A DNA stretch of 64,000 nucleotides from Natrinema salifodinae. Lineage in GTDB: Archaea; Halobacteriota; Halobacteria; Halobacteriales; Natrialbaceae. This document shows, one piece after another, positions 27,497 through 37,006 of this stretch (position 1 is the stretch's first letter; each line of letters starts with the position of its first letter). A model generated the notes under the pieces. It was given only the letters and a program-made list of their open reading frames with translations. It was not told the origin of the DNA and searched no databases. The position numbers and the translations under genes were made by a program. The stretch lies in assembly GCF_900110455.1 (NCBI RefSeq), contig NZ_FOIS01000001.1:744001-808000 (forward strand). Reading direction: 5' to 3'.

Positions 27497-28867
27497 ATGG
27501 TAGACGTCGCGTTCTCGCTCGGACGGCTCGCCCTCGCCTTCTTTCTCGTCCTCCTGAACGGCTTCTTCGTCGCGGCGGAGTTCGCGTACGTTCGAATTCG
27601 GTCGACTCAGATCGAGACGCTCGTCGCGGAGGGCCGGTCGTCGGCGAAGCTCGTCCGGGAGGCCGAAGAGAACTTAGACGACTACCTCGCGGTCACGCAG
27701 CTCGGCATCACGATCGCCTCGCTGGGGCTGGGGTGGGTCGGCGAACCGGCCATCGCCTCGCTCATCGAACCCATACTCGGATCGGTGTTGCCCGCGGGCA
27801 CGATTCACCTGGTCGCGATCGCGATCGGGTTCGGCACGATCACCTTCCTGCACGTCGTCTTCGGCGAACTCGCGCCGAAGACGATCGCCATCGCGGAAGC
27901 CGAGCGGATCGCGCTGCTGGTCGCCCGCCCGATGAAGCTCTTCTATTACCTCTTCATTCCCGGTATCGTCGTGTTCAACGGGACGGCGAACTTCTTCGTC
28001 CGGCTTTTCGGCATCGCGCCGGCCTCCGAACGCGACGAGAGCCACAGCCCCGAGGAGATCATGCGTATCGTCTCCCGATCGGGCGAGCAGGGCGCCGTCG
28101 ACACGGACGAGGTCGAGATGATCGAGGCGGTCTTCGACCTCGGCGACACCGTCGCCCGCGAGGTGATGGTCCCCCGACCCGACGTCGTCACCATCGACGC
28201 GGACATGCCGCTTTCAGAGCTCCGCGGCGTCGCGGCGACGGGGAACTACACCCGCTTCCCCATTGTCGACGAGGACGCCGACGAGCCCGTCGTCGGCTTC
28301 GTCCACGCGAAGGACGTCCTCCAGGCCATCGAGTCCGCCGACGCGGACGACTCGGCGGCCGAGGATGCGGAGCCGGCCGCGCGTGACCTCGCCCGCGACG
28401 CGCTTATCGTTCCCGAGACCCGCCGGATCGACGAAATCCTCGCCGAATTCCGCCGACAGAACGTCCAGTTAGCCGTCGTCATCGACGAGTGGGGCGCCTT
28501 CGAGGGGATCCTCACCATCGAGGACGTTATCGAAGAAGTCGTCGGCGAGATCCAAGACGAGTTCGACGTCGCCGCGATGGAGCCCTCGATCGACGAACTG
28601 CCGGACGGCCGCTACGCCATGGACGGCGGCGTCGCCCTCGACGACGTCAACGACGTCCTCGGCACCGGCTTCGAGAGCGAGGCGTTCGACACCATCGGCG
28701 GCCTGGTGTTGAGTCGCCTGGGCCGTCCTCCCGAAGTCGGCGACGCGATTCGCGCCGACGATTACGAGGTGACCGTCGACGACGTGGAAGGGACGCGGAT
28801 CTCGAGCGTCATCGTCAGCGAAGCCGCGCCGGAAGCGGAGGCCGAAGCCGAGGAGTCGTCCGACTGA
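27497..28867 (+). CDS. CNNM/CBS-domain membrane protein (hemolysin C/CorC family)
   Basis: 456 residues from the ATG at 27497. A DUF21/CNNM domain with four helices (residues ~1-190: LLNGFFVAAEFAYVRIRSTQI; ELAPKTIAIAEAE) precedes a CBS pair. The pair begins MVPRPDVVTIDADMPLSEL and continues NVQLAVVIDEWGAFEGILTIED. A CorC_HlyC C-terminal domain (YAMDGGVALDDVNDVLG) and an acidic tail follow. Homologues take part in Mg2+ or Co2+ efflux. Cytoplasmic-membrane location is clear; ion specificity is not. Confidence 0.9.
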   Translation: MVDVAFSLGRLALAFFLVLLNGFFVAAEFAYVRIRSTQIETLVAEGRSSAKLVREAEENLDDYLAVTQLGITIASLGLGWVGEPAIASLIEPILGSVLPAGTIHLVAIAIGFGTITFLHVVFGELAPKTIAIAEAERIALLVARPMKLFYYLFIPGIVVFNGTANFFVRLFGIAPASERDESHSPEEIMRIVSRSGEQGAVDTDEVEMIEAVFDLGDTVAREVMVPRPDVVTIDADMPLSELRGVAATGNYTRFPIVDEDADEPVVGFVHAKDVLQAIESADADDSAAEDAEPAARDLARDALIVPETRRIDEILAEFRRQNVQLAVVIDEWGAFEGILTIEDVIEEVVGEIQDEFDVAAMEPSIDELPDGRYAMDGGVALDDVNDVLGTGFESEAFDTIGGLVLSRLGRPPEVGDAIRADDYEVTVDDVEGTRISSVIVSEAAPEAEAEAEESSD

Positions 28868-29139
28868 GCCGCCCGCTCGGCGGGATTCCCGTCGCCTTCG
28901 CTCGTTCTCGACCAGGCGAGTGTAATCGCGGCCCCGGACTGTGGTCTCGCCCCAGTCCGAACCCCGTAGTCCTGCGGTCCGTTCGAAATCCGCGGCGTCG
29001 CGGCCTCGTTCGCCGCCCGCGGTCGGTGTCGCTCGCGGCGACGGTCTGGTAGTCCGGACGCTCCGGTACGATTCGATGACTGTAATCGGACATAACATAT
29101 TTCATACATATTTATGCCGCGGGAGACGGAGTTCCGGAT

Positions 29140-30096
29140 ATGGATCGTCGGAAATTCGTCGTCGCGACAGGAGTCGGAGTAGGACTCGCCGGCTGTATCG
29201 ACGCGAACGTCGACTCATCGGGTGGCGGAACCGATCAGAGCGACCCGGGCGATTCGAACGGGCCGACCGGCTCGGGCGATTCGAGCGACGATTCCGATCC
29301 GTCGCTCGACGACGAGGCTTCGGCCGATGAGTCTCGCGGAGACGACGGCAACGGAGACCGTGACGGAGACGAAACCGACAACGAGGACGAAACTGAAGAC
29401 GGTCCGGACCGATCGGTGACGTTCCACTCCTGTACCCGGGCCACGGTCTCCGGCACGTTCGACGCCGACGACGTCGCCTTCGCGAGTACGGGGTTCTACG
29501 ACGAGGGGCTCTACGGCGATACGATCCTCGAAGACGGCGTCGTCTTTGGTGACGACGTCACCGCTCCGTTCTCGGGGTCGGTTACCTTCGAAATCGGCAA
29601 CGAGTCGAACGTGGACGCGGGTGACGAGGAAATCGTCGTCGAAGTACCGGACTATGGCAACGACGGCACCGTCATCACGTCGCTCACGACCAGGCGGGCC
29701 GACTACATGGGGGCCGCCCCCACGCACGCCAATCCGCACGCCGACGAGTGTCTCGGCGAGCTCGAGCCCGACGGCGACGGCGACGACGGGACCGCGACGT
29801 TCGACGTAGCCGGGGCCGAGACGAACGCGCCGGTTACCGCCGGGGAGTACCTCGAAGCGAGCGTCGAAATCGAGAACGCGGGTGGAACGTCGGGGACGGA
29901 GACCGTCGAACTGATCGTCGGTACCGACCCGGAACGGGTCGACGCCCGGCAGATCACCCTCGACGCCGGCGAGCGGACGATCCTCACGGTGGGGTACGAG
30001 ACCCCGCCGGTCGACAACGACCAGGAGTTTCCCGTTCGGGTCGAGACTGAGGGTGATGCGGTGACTCGCACCGTGCTGGTCTACGGTACGGGATAA
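29140..30096 (+). CDS. Tat-type lipoprotein with acidic linker and CARDB-like domain
   Basis: 318 residues. MDRRKFVVATGVGVGLAGC holds a twin-arginine motif and a lipobox with Cys19, so the protein should be lipid-anchored outside the membrane. Residues ~20-90 are a Ser/Asp/Gly linker. A first beta domain (~95-200: TVSGTFDADDVAFASTGFY) is followed by a CARDB-like domain (~228-316: APVTAGEYLEASVEIENAGG, GERTILTVGYETP). A TATA-like box (ATATTTATG) lies 25-32 nt upstream. The binding partner is unknown. Confidence 0.75.
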   Translation: MDRRKFVVATGVGVGLAGCIDANVDSSGGGTDQSDPGDSNGPTGSGDSSDDSDPSLDDEASADESRGDDGNGDRDGDETDNEDETEDGPDRSVTFHSCTRATVSGTFDADDVAFASTGFYDEGLYGDTILEDGVVFGDDVTAPFSGSVTFEIGNESNVDAGDEEIVVEVPDYGNDGTVITSLTTRRADYMGAAPTHANPHADECLGELEPDGDGDDGTATFDVAGAETNAPVTAGEYLEASVEIENAGGTSGTETVELIVGTDPERVDARQITLDAGERTILTVGYETPPVDNDQEFPVRVETEGDAVTRTVLVYGTG

Positions 30097-30151
30097 TCGC
30101 ATACCGGTTTCGAACGGGCTCCGGAAGCGGGGAGCGACCGCTGCGTCGGAG

Positions 30152-31675
30152 TCACCGGGCTTCAGGCCACTGGACGAGCGGCTCGCCGGTCCCCGACCGG
30201 CGGACGTACTCGGTCTGCATCTCGTACACTGCGTCCGCGAACGGTTCGCCCGCCTCGAGGCGGTCGCCGACGCGGTCCAGTTTCCACCGGCTCGGCGTCG
30301 TCCGCTCGGTCCACCGCGCCTCGATCGGACCGAGGTACTCCTCGACCGTGCCCGGCGGAACACCGCGCTCTCGGAGGCCACGCCGGGCGAACTCGAACAG
30401 CTCGTCGTAGATCACCGCTCGATCGCCCGTTCGCTCGCCGTCGGCGGTGACCCACACGAGGTCGGCGTCGAGCCCGTCTTCGACCGCGCGGTAGAAGCTC
30501 CGTTCGGCCGCGTCTCGATCGAGGGTCGCGAGCGGGTGGTCGGCCGCACACAGGCCGCAGATGAGCCCGGCGACCAGGCACTGGAATCCGATAGTTTCCG
30601 TCACCGTCGGCTGGGCGGGGAGGGGCCTATACTCGATGCGGATCGACCAGCGGTCGCCCTCGGCGACCGGTTGGCCGCCGACGACGGTGCGAAGCCACCG
30701 CCAGTACGTCCCTCGCTTGTGGTCGAGTTCCCAGAACCGGTCCGGAAACGTCTCGCGGTCGTCGTCGTGGAGCCACTCCCGGAGAAACGGCGCACACGTG
30801 GGATCGTCGACGAGCCGTTCGACGGTCTCGGCCGCGGTCCCGATATCGCCGGGGACGCGGACCTTCTCCCAGGCGCGATTGATGGACTGCTCGAACACCG
30901 GAATCCGGAGCTCGTGGTACGTTTCCTCGAGTAATCGGGCGGGATCGTCGACGTCGTACAGGTCCGGCGGTAACAGGGGCGAGTTCGTCGCCAGGGCGAG
31001 CACCGGACCGAGCGTTCGGATAGCGGTGTTGTAGTAGAACGGGAAGTCCTCGGCGGCGGGGATCTGGACGTGCGGTTGAATCGAACTCGCGAGGGATTCG
31101 AACAGGATCGACGGAAACCGGTGCTCGCTTCCGGGTACCGAGAGGGTGATCGGCCCGTCGATTCGCTCCGAGATGGCGTTATCGATCGCTCGATAGCGGG
31201 GTTTCGGCGCCATGTTCTCGGCGAGGATCACCCCGTCGTCGTCGCGGACGTCCGCGAGGTACTCGCGACTGCCGTCCGGCGGCGGAATCGTCCACATGGC
31301 GTCCGGGACGATCTCCACCCCCGCGCTCTCGGCGGCGCGTTGTGCGTCCCGGTAGCAGCGACGGAGCTCCGCCGCCTGTGCGGCGATCCCCTCCCCGTCG
31401 AACGGATCGGGATCGGTGTGGAATTCGACGTTGTGCACCCCGAGTTCCCGGTCACAGCGGTCGCCGAACACGGCGTCCGGCGCCCGAGCGAGCCGCCCGG
31501 CCTCGTCGACAACGTAGGCCTCGACCTCGAGCCCGAGACCGAAGCCGGGGCTGTCGAGTCGTCCGGCGCGGACGGCGTCGGTGAGACGGGCGGCCTGGTC
31601 GTCGACGCGACGATCGAACTCCCGCCTGGTCGCGTCCCGGAGCGATCGCTTGATCAGGTCGATCCGGTCCGCCAT
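30152..31675 (-). CDS. GCS2-family carboxylate-amine ligase-like protein
   Basis: 507 residues. The N-terminal FGLGLEVEAYVVDEAGRL is the ATP/Mg-binding opening of glutamate-cysteine ligase-like (GCS2, COG2170) proteins. VHNVEFHTDPDPF, LSVPGSEHRFPSILFESLASSIQPHVQ and WSIRIEYRPLPAQPTV are further family elements. The last is the conserved Arg/Glu strand of the active site. Haloarchaea accumulate gamma-glutamylcysteine made by a shorter GCS2 enzyme, so this longer copy may be a paralogue with another amine substrate. Glutamate and cysteine specificity is not shown. Confidence 0.7.
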   Translation of the reverse strand: MADRIDLIKRSLRDATRREFDRRVDDQAARLTDAVRAGRLDSPGFGLGLEVEAYVVDEAGRLARAPDAVFGDRCDRELGVHNVEFHTDPDPFDGEGIAAQAAELRRCYRDAQRAAESAGVEIVPDAMWTIPPPDGSREYLADVRDDDGVILAENMAPKPRYRAIDNAISERIDGPITLSVPGSEHRFPSILFESLASSIQPHVQIPAAEDFPFYYNTAIRTLGPVLALATNSPLLPPDLYDVDDPARLLEETYHELRIPVFEQSINRAWEKVRVPGDIGTAAETVERLVDDPTCAPFLREWLHDDDRETFPDRFWELDHKRGTYWRWLRTVVGGQPVAEGDRWSIRIEYRPLPAQPTVTETIGFQCLVAGLICGLCAADHPLATLDRDAAERSFYRAVEDGLDADLVWVTADGERTGDRAVIYDELFEFARRGLRERGVPPGTVEEYLGPIEARWTERTTPSRWKLDRVGDRLEAGEPFADAVYEMQTEYVRRSGTGEPLVQWPEAR

Positions 31676-31742
31676 TACGGAACTAAAGCGGTCCCAGTCG
31701 CTTAGAACTACTGTGCGACCGCCGACAAGAGCCCCGCGAGCG

Positions 31743-32531
31743 CTACGCGTCGACGCGGACGTCGAACCGCGTCGTGATCAGGACCCCCGCCGGCCTGGCC
31801 TGCAAGAACAGCCGGTACCGGCCGGGGGTCGGAAACCGCGCGCCGAACTCGACGCGACCGCTGTCTGATGCGGTCTCCGCCGGGTGGACGTGGAGATACG
31901 CGAGATCACCCTCCCGGAGCGCGACGAGGTGGCCGAGCGCACCGAGGTACGCTCCCAGTTCCGGGACCGGCTCGCCGTCGCGCCGAATCTCGAACGTCAG
32001 TCGACTCCGTTCTCGAGCGGCGACCCCGTCGGTGCGCAGTTCGATGTCGTAGCCGTCCGCCGTCGCCCGATGCGAGGAGTCCGGCCGCGCCTCGATCTCT
32101 CCCGGCCCCGACGCGAATAAATCGAACCCGAGCGTCGTCGGCTGCCCGTCAACGACGATGTCGACGAACGCGCGATAGACGCCTGGATCCGGGAGTGAGA
32201 GCCCCTCGACGCGCCACGCCCCGTCCGATTCCATGTCGGGATGCAGGTGCTGGAACCGGGTCAGGTCTCGCCGAACGAGGATGAGGTGGCTCCGTTGTCC
32301 GTGTGCCGCCTCGAAATCGGTCACGACCCGCCCGTCCTCGCCGACGATCCGGTACGTCCAGTCCGCGGACTCGCCCGGGTCGAACCGCGTCGCCGCCGGC
32401 TCGAGGCGGAGCCCGTTCGCGGCGAGCGCGAGCCCGCCTGGCGTACCGTGGCCGCCTGGCGCATAGCCGCGGGTCGGTTCCGGGCCGTCGTCGTGGCCAC
32501 CGTGATCGTCGTGGCTCGAGTGATCCGCCAT
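31743..32531 (-). CDS. His/Asp-rich protein with duplicated beta domains, possible metal binding
   Basis: 262 residues. The N-terminus MADHSSHDDHGGHDDGPEP is a His/Asp-rich stretch typical of metal-binding segments. Two beta-domain halves follow, each with a conserved histidine motif: RFQHLHPDMESDGAW and LAYLHVHPAETASD. PGVYRAFVDIV and PGRYRLFLQARPAGV are matching strands. Related proteins occur near copper or heavy-metal genes in bacteria, from memory. No signal peptide is visible, which is odd for such a role. The gene is 67 bp upstream of the GCS2-like gene on the same strand. Confidence 0.5.
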   Translation of the reverse strand: MADHSSHDDHGGHDDGPEPTRGYAPGGHGTPGGLALAANGLRLEPAATRFDPGESADWTYRIVGEDGRVVTDFEAAHGQRSHLILVRRDLTRFQHLHPDMESDGAWRVEGLSLPDPGVYRAFVDIVVDGQPTTLGFDLFASGPGEIEARPDSSHRATADGYDIELRTDGVAARERSRLTFEIRRDGEPVPELGAYLGALGHLVALREGDLAYLHVHPAETASDSGRVEFGARFPTPGRYRLFLQARPAGVLITTRFDVRVDA

Positions 32532-32721
32532 AATGGGTCACTCGCCGCCGAAGGGCTTACTGTTTAGCGTCGGTCGCCGTGACGTATTCTCTGACACGAT
32601 GCTCACTCTGGATCCGTCGAAAGACAACACATTACACCAAAACTGTGACAGATGTCTCGAACCGCTCATCTTAGCGCGTTAGTTAATATCTCGCAGAGCC
32701 TATTTACACTGAGTGAGGGTA

Positions 32722-33189
32722 ATGACAATGGACAAATCGATGAGAATGATGGAAGCGAATAAAGAACTCGTCAAGCAGGCCTCGTTCGAGACGTACACCG
32801 AAGGCAACACGGACGTTATCGACGAACTGGTGAGTGACAGCTACGTGCTTCACGATCCCACGAGTCCCGAAGCGATCCGCGGTCGTGAGGCGTTCAAAGA
32901 ACACGTCGAGTCGATCCGACGTGCCTTCCCGGACCTCACTACCACGATCGAACACACCGCTGTCGAAGGCGATCTCGTTGCGGTGCAGTTCACCGTCGGC
33001 GGAACGCACGAAGGACCGTTTCCCGATCTCGACCTCGAACCGACCGGCGAGACGTTCGAAATGGACGGGATGGAATTCGACCGGATCGAGGACGGCCAAC
33101 TGGCCGAAACGTGGCTCGTGTTCGATTCGCTCGCGTTCGCACAGCAATTGGGAGCGGTTCCTGATGAGGACAGTGCCACCGTGCACTAG
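32722..33189 (+). CDS. SnoaL-like/ester cyclase family protein (NTF2 fold)
   Basis: About 155 residues (MTMDKSMRMMEANKELVKQ; the ATG at 32728 is also possible). The NTF2-like pattern is NTDVIDELVSDSYVLHDPTSP, REAFKEHVESIRRAFPDLTTTIE, VAVQFTVGGTHEG and FDRIEDGQLAETWLVFDS. This is the order of helix-strand elements in SnoaL-like polyketide cyclase proteins, which act as small-molecule enzymes or binding proteins. The substrate is unknown. It has an A/T-rich upstream region and stands alone. Confidence 0.8.
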   Translation: MTMDKSMRMMEANKELVKQASFETYTEGNTDVIDELVSDSYVLHDPTSPEAIRGREAFKEHVESIRRAFPDLTTTIEHTAVEGDLVAVQFTVGGTHEGPFPDLDLEPTGETFEMDGMEFDRIEDGQLAETWLVFDSLAFAQQLGAVPDEDSATVH

Positions 33190-33552
33190 GATGTGCAGAG
33201 CAATCACTAGTCCAACCACTTCTTTCGGTGATTACTTCGAAGCTCTACTGAACGGCCGATTCATCCCTGCTCGGATAAGCGATCTCGCGGGAAGCGCCGT
33301 CTCACCTGTTGGAATCCGGTGAGTGCTTCCCGCCAGGCGAGCATATCGCGCGGGTTTAGCGTATCTAACTACCTCACCTCCCGATCTTAACCACAGTGAG
33401 TTGATCTCGGGAATTGTCGGATCGCGTCAGGGCGACACCGAACCGAAGGTCCACAGGCTCAGAGTCCACTGATAACGAGAACCTTTGATTCGTTAGTCGG
33501 CGAGGGTGTCCCCTCTTCCGCAACGAACAGAACGGAGAGAAATGCGCACCAT
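33190..33552. other. Interval without a recognised gene
   Basis: A minus frame (33374-33613) is open for 79 codons and reads sensibly in part (FSLSVDSEPVDLRFGVALT). It has no recognisable family and no good start, and it overlaps the duplicated rfcL promoter. I treat it as unproven. Confidence 0.4.
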
Positions 33553-33609
33553 AACCACTAAACACGGCATACATCGAGAGGATAGTATATGGATTGGACC
33601 GAGAAGTAA
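33553..33609 (+). repeat. Second copy of the rfcL upstream region and first six codons
   Basis: AACCACTAAAC and a diverged spacer lead to a perfect 25-nt match with the rfcL start (33584-33608 versus 39782-39806). The copy reads MDWTEK and then meets TAA at 33607-33609, where rfcL continues with TAC. It is therefore a non-functional duplicate or a six-codon minigene with a promoter. Confidence 0.85.
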
Positions 33610-33762
33610 CCATAATCCAGGGGCAGCCATATATTTGAACAAATTTTACTCATAGAGAATTTCCTTCAGCAGCGTTGAATCCACAGCCGCTGACATTGTG
33701 GCATGATATCTCGATCTCAGTGATGCCGAACTTTAACCGTCTGAATCGAGTACCCCGGTCTA

Positions 33763-36681
33763 ATGAATCAAACCGTTGGACGCTATGACCAGCCAGAAGT
33801 ACTGGACCTCGAAAACGGTCTCGAGGCATTTCAGTCCAGTCCTGAGTTCCGGGGCCCGGTTGAACCGTTCGACGGGCATACCTGCAACGATCACTTCGCA
33901 CATATCTATGAGACACATGAGGAGATGTTTGAGGCTGCCATCCCGTTTATTCGGCATGGACTCGAGCGCGGCGAGCGCGTCATGTATATCATCGAGAAGG
34001 GTACTGAAGCCGAGGTGCGGGAAGCGATGCGCGACGCCGGACTTGACGTTGATACCGCGCTTACTGCGGGCGCATTGACGTTCCACACCGTACAGGAGAC
34101 CTATCTCCGAAACGGATCGTTTGACCCCGACGAGATGATCGACTTCTACGGTGAGATGGTCACCGAGGCTACTGAGGACCACGAGGCGCTCCGGATTGTC
34201 GCCGAGATGACGTGGCTCAACAACGATGATACGTCGGTCGAGCAGTTCATAGAGTACGAACAGAAAATCAACGATCTCTTCGACCACACGGATTCGCTTG
34301 CGATCTGCCAGTACAACCGCAACTTGTTCGCACCGGAGGTCATCCGGAACGTCGTCCAGACGCATCCGCATCTCATCTACGACGGCGCTGCATGCCACAA
34401 CGTCTACTACACGCCACCAGAGGAGTTCTTCGGTGCCGATGCACCAGCCCGTGAAAACGAGCGCATGCTCCAGACGCTCCGGGACCGGACCATAGCGAAG
34501 GCCCAACTCCACCGCCGCGAACGATTCCTGCAATATCTCTACGAAGTCTCGTCCGATCCCACGCTCTCATTCGAGGAGAAACTGCAGGCACTGTTCGATC
34601 TCGGATGCGAGCAGTTTGGCCTCGAACTCGGGGCGATGGCCAAGGTCGACCCCGACGCCGATCAGTTCGAGATCGAATTTGTGAGTGACGATCACGAGTA
34701 CTTCGAGGCAGGTCTCGAACTCCCTCTGTCGGAAACGTACTGCACCGCAGCGACCAACACCAGCGGGATCGGGAGCGTGGCTGATCCCGTTGAGGCCGGG
34801 TACGATGATATCTACGTTCATAATGAGTTCGGCATCAAGACGTATCTCGGCACCTATATCGAGGTCGAGGGCGACGACAACCGAACGTTCTTCTTCGTGT
34901 CCGAGGAGCCGCGCGACGAGGACTTCTCGGCTAACGAGCGCACGTTCCAGCGGTTGCTGGGGCAGTGGGTCAAGTACGAACTCGAACGCCAGCAACGCGA
35001 ACAGTTCCTCCACAAGTGTTACGAGATCACGTCCGATCCCGCCCTCGACTTCGAGGAGAAACTCGAGCAGTTACTCGAACTCGGGTGCGACCAGTTCGGC
35101 CTCGAGATCGCCGGACTGAATCACTTGCCGTCATGGGACGGCAAATTCCGACTCGAGAAGGGCATCGGACTCGGCTTAGATTCCGATGAGGAGCTATGGA
35201 CCGACCCGGACAATGGCTGTTACTGCCGTCAGACCATGACCGAGGATAGTCCGGTCGAGATGGTCGACGTGCGCGACACCCATTGGGCCGAGGATACGAT
35301 CTACCAAGAGTTTGGACTAACGAGCTACCTCGGGACGAAAGTGTCGACCGGAGCCGCACCATACGGCACGCTCTGGTTTGGGAGTACCGAACTACGGGAG
35401 CGACCGTTTTCGGAGACCGAGCGCTCGTTTATCGAGTTGATGGGGCAGTGGGTCAGCTACGAAATCGAGCGGCGCGAAAACAATGATTCCCAGCGGAAGC
35501 TCTACGAAATCACCGCAAATCCCGATCTCGATCCTGACGAGAAGATTGATCAATTGCTAGAAGTCGGCTGCAAGCGGCTGAACCTACCAATTGGGATGCT
35601 CACTCGCAAACGCGAGCAGGCATTCGAGATCGAGCATATGCACGGTACGCATCCCGAGCTTGACGAAGGGTCGCTCACCCCGCCGTTGACGGACAACTAC
35701 TGCCGTCGCGTCGTCAACACTGGCAACTCGATTAGTGTCGGCGACGCTGGGGCGGCCGGATGGGACGGCGACGCGCTCTACCACGAATTCGATCTCAAAT
35801 GTTACTCTGGGACACAGGTGTTCGTCCGCGGTGAGAACTATGGCACCGTCTGTTTCACGGATCTGGCCACCCGAGAAGAATTCACCGAGGCGGAGCAGGT
35901 GTTTCTCGATATCCTCGGCCAGTGCGTGAGCTACGAAATCGAACGCCAACAGCATGAGGCCGACCTCAAGGAAACAATCGATCAACTAGAACAGTCCAAT
36001 GACCGACTGAGGCAGTTCGCCTATGCCGCCTCGCACGACCTACAGGAACCGCTCCGGATGGTTTCAACGTATCTACAGCTACTGGAGAACCGGTACAAGG
36101 AGGATCTCGACGAGGACGCGCAGGAATTCATCAATTTCGCAGTCAATGGAGCTGACCGGATGCGGGCAATGGTCGATGATCTGCTTGCGTTCTCACAGGT
36201 CGAACACGCCGGTAACGAGTTCGATTCAGTTGACTGTGACGCAGTCCTCGACCACGTCACCGACGATCTCCAGATACAGATCGAGGAGAACGACGCGGAG
36301 ATCATCAGCGAGTCACTTCCGACGGTGAGAGGCGACCAAGAGCAACTCGAACACCTATTCAGTAATCTCGTCTCAAACGCTATCAAGTATAACGAAAGTA
36401 ATCAGCCGCGCGTCGAAATCTCGGCCGACCAGCGGTCTAACCGCTGGGAATTCGCAGTTACCGATAACGGAATTGGGATCTATCCAGACGAAACGGACAA
36501 GATATTTGAAGTTTTCAAGCGGCTCCACCACGATGACGAGTACTCGGGGACAGGGGTCGGTCTCTCGCTATGCCAAAATATTGTCAACAATCACTATGGA
36601 GAAATCTGGGTCGAGTCCGAACCTGATGAGGGATCGACGTTCTCATTTACGCTTCCCGCGGGCGAGAATCCGACGCAGTAA
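33763..36681 (+). CDS. Sensor histidine kinase with MEDS and three GAF domains
   Basis: 972 residues. The N-terminal ~45-230 is a MEDS (DcmR-type sensory) domain: HFAHIYETHEEMFEAAIPF, MYIIEKGTEAEVREAM, LRIVAEMTWL and ICQYNRNLFAPEVI. Three tandem GAF-type repeats follow (~255-400, 415-570, 575-730). Each starts near YEx(S/T)xxPxLxFEEK and ends with a GQWVxYEhER helix. The transmitter has phospho-acceptor His758 (ASHDLQEPLRM) and an ATPase with NLVSNAIKYNES, DNGIGI and GTGVGLSL. No receiver or membrane segment is present, so this is a soluble sensor; the response regulator is elsewhere. A TTTAA box lies about 25 nt upstream of the ATG. Likely duplicated relative to the next kinase at its 3' end. 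Confidence 0.92.
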   Translation: MNQTVGRYDQPEVLDLENGLEAFQSSPEFRGPVEPFDGHTCNDHFAHIYETHEEMFEAAIPFIRHGLERGERVMYIIEKGTEAEVREAMRDAGLDVDTALTAGALTFHTVQETYLRNGSFDPDEMIDFYGEMVTEATEDHEALRIVAEMTWLNNDDTSVEQFIEYEQKINDLFDHTDSLAICQYNRNLFAPEVIRNVVQTHPHLIYDGAACHNVYYTPPEEFFGADAPARENERMLQTLRDRTIAKAQLHRRERFLQYLYEVSSDPTLSFEEKLQALFDLGCEQFGLELGAMAKVDPDADQFEIEFVSDDHEYFEAGLELPLSETYCTAATNTSGIGSVADPVEAGYDDIYVHNEFGIKTYLGTYIEVEGDDNRTFFFVSEEPRDEDFSANERTFQRLLGQWVKYELERQQREQFLHKCYEITSDPALDFEEKLEQLLELGCDQFGLEIAGLNHLPSWDGKFRLEKGIGLGLDSDEELWTDPDNGCYCRQTMTEDSPVEMVDVRDTHWAEDTIYQEFGLTSYLGTKVSTGAAPYGTLWFGSTELRERPFSETERSFIELMGQWVSYEIERRENNDSQRKLYEITANPDLDPDEKIDQLLEVGCKRLNLPIGMLTRKREQAFEIEHMHGTHPELDEGSLTPPLTDNYCRRVVNTGNSISVGDAGAAGWDGDALYHEFDLKCYSGTQVFVRGENYGTVCFTDLATREEFTEAEQVFLDILGQCVSYEIERQQHEADLKETIDQLEQSNDRLRQFAYAASHDLQEPLRMVSTYLQLLENRYKEDLDEDAQEFINFAVNGADRMRAMVDDLLAFSQVEHAGNEFDSVDCDAVLDHVTDDLQIQIEENDAEIISESLPTVRGDQEQLEHLFSNLVSNAIKYNESNQPRVEISADQRSNRWEFAVTDNGIGIYPDETDKIFEVFKRLHHDDEYSGTGVGLSLCQNIVNNHYGEIWVESEPDEGSTFSFTLPAGENPTQ

Positions 36682-36784
36682 GTCCACGTACCCATTCATC
36701 TCTGGTACCCGAGACCTGTCTTAAACCAATATTGACTACGACGGCTGGCCAGTATCTTCAGACCCACGCTCCGCAACCACTAAA
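36682..36784. repeat. 3' flank shared with the second kinase and rfcL promoter (copy 1)
   Basis: The 103 bp after this stop codon align without length change to 39659-39761. They end in the GACCCACGCTCCGCAACCAC block that sits immediately upstream of rfcL in the other copy. Here the similarity breaks off after CACTAAA, and no rfcL start follows. Confidence 0.8.
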
Positions 36785-37006
36785 TTGCGCGGAGCAGTTC
36801 CGAGCGAAGCAAGCAATCCCGAGGTGGGAAAATCTACGCTAAAAAAGCCGCTCGCTCTCGAACGGGTCCAGCACTTGTGACTCGACCGGAAGGATAACGC
36901 CTCCGCTTATATTGTCCGTTGCGAGCAGTTACATTTATTTTATACACTAAAAACCCAGATCTCGAACGTCGGGAGGCTTATCCCACTTAATCTCTACCAA
37001 AGGTAT

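Noticed and set aside
27249-27503. Plus-strand frame of 84 codons before the CNNM/CBS gene
   Set aside because: Ser/Arg/Gly-rich, no family or convincing start, and its end overlaps the next start by chance; not supported.
33374-33613. Minus frame of 79 codons next to the rfcL duplicate
   Set aside because: Overlaps the duplicated rfcL start region, and no family or start signal supports it.
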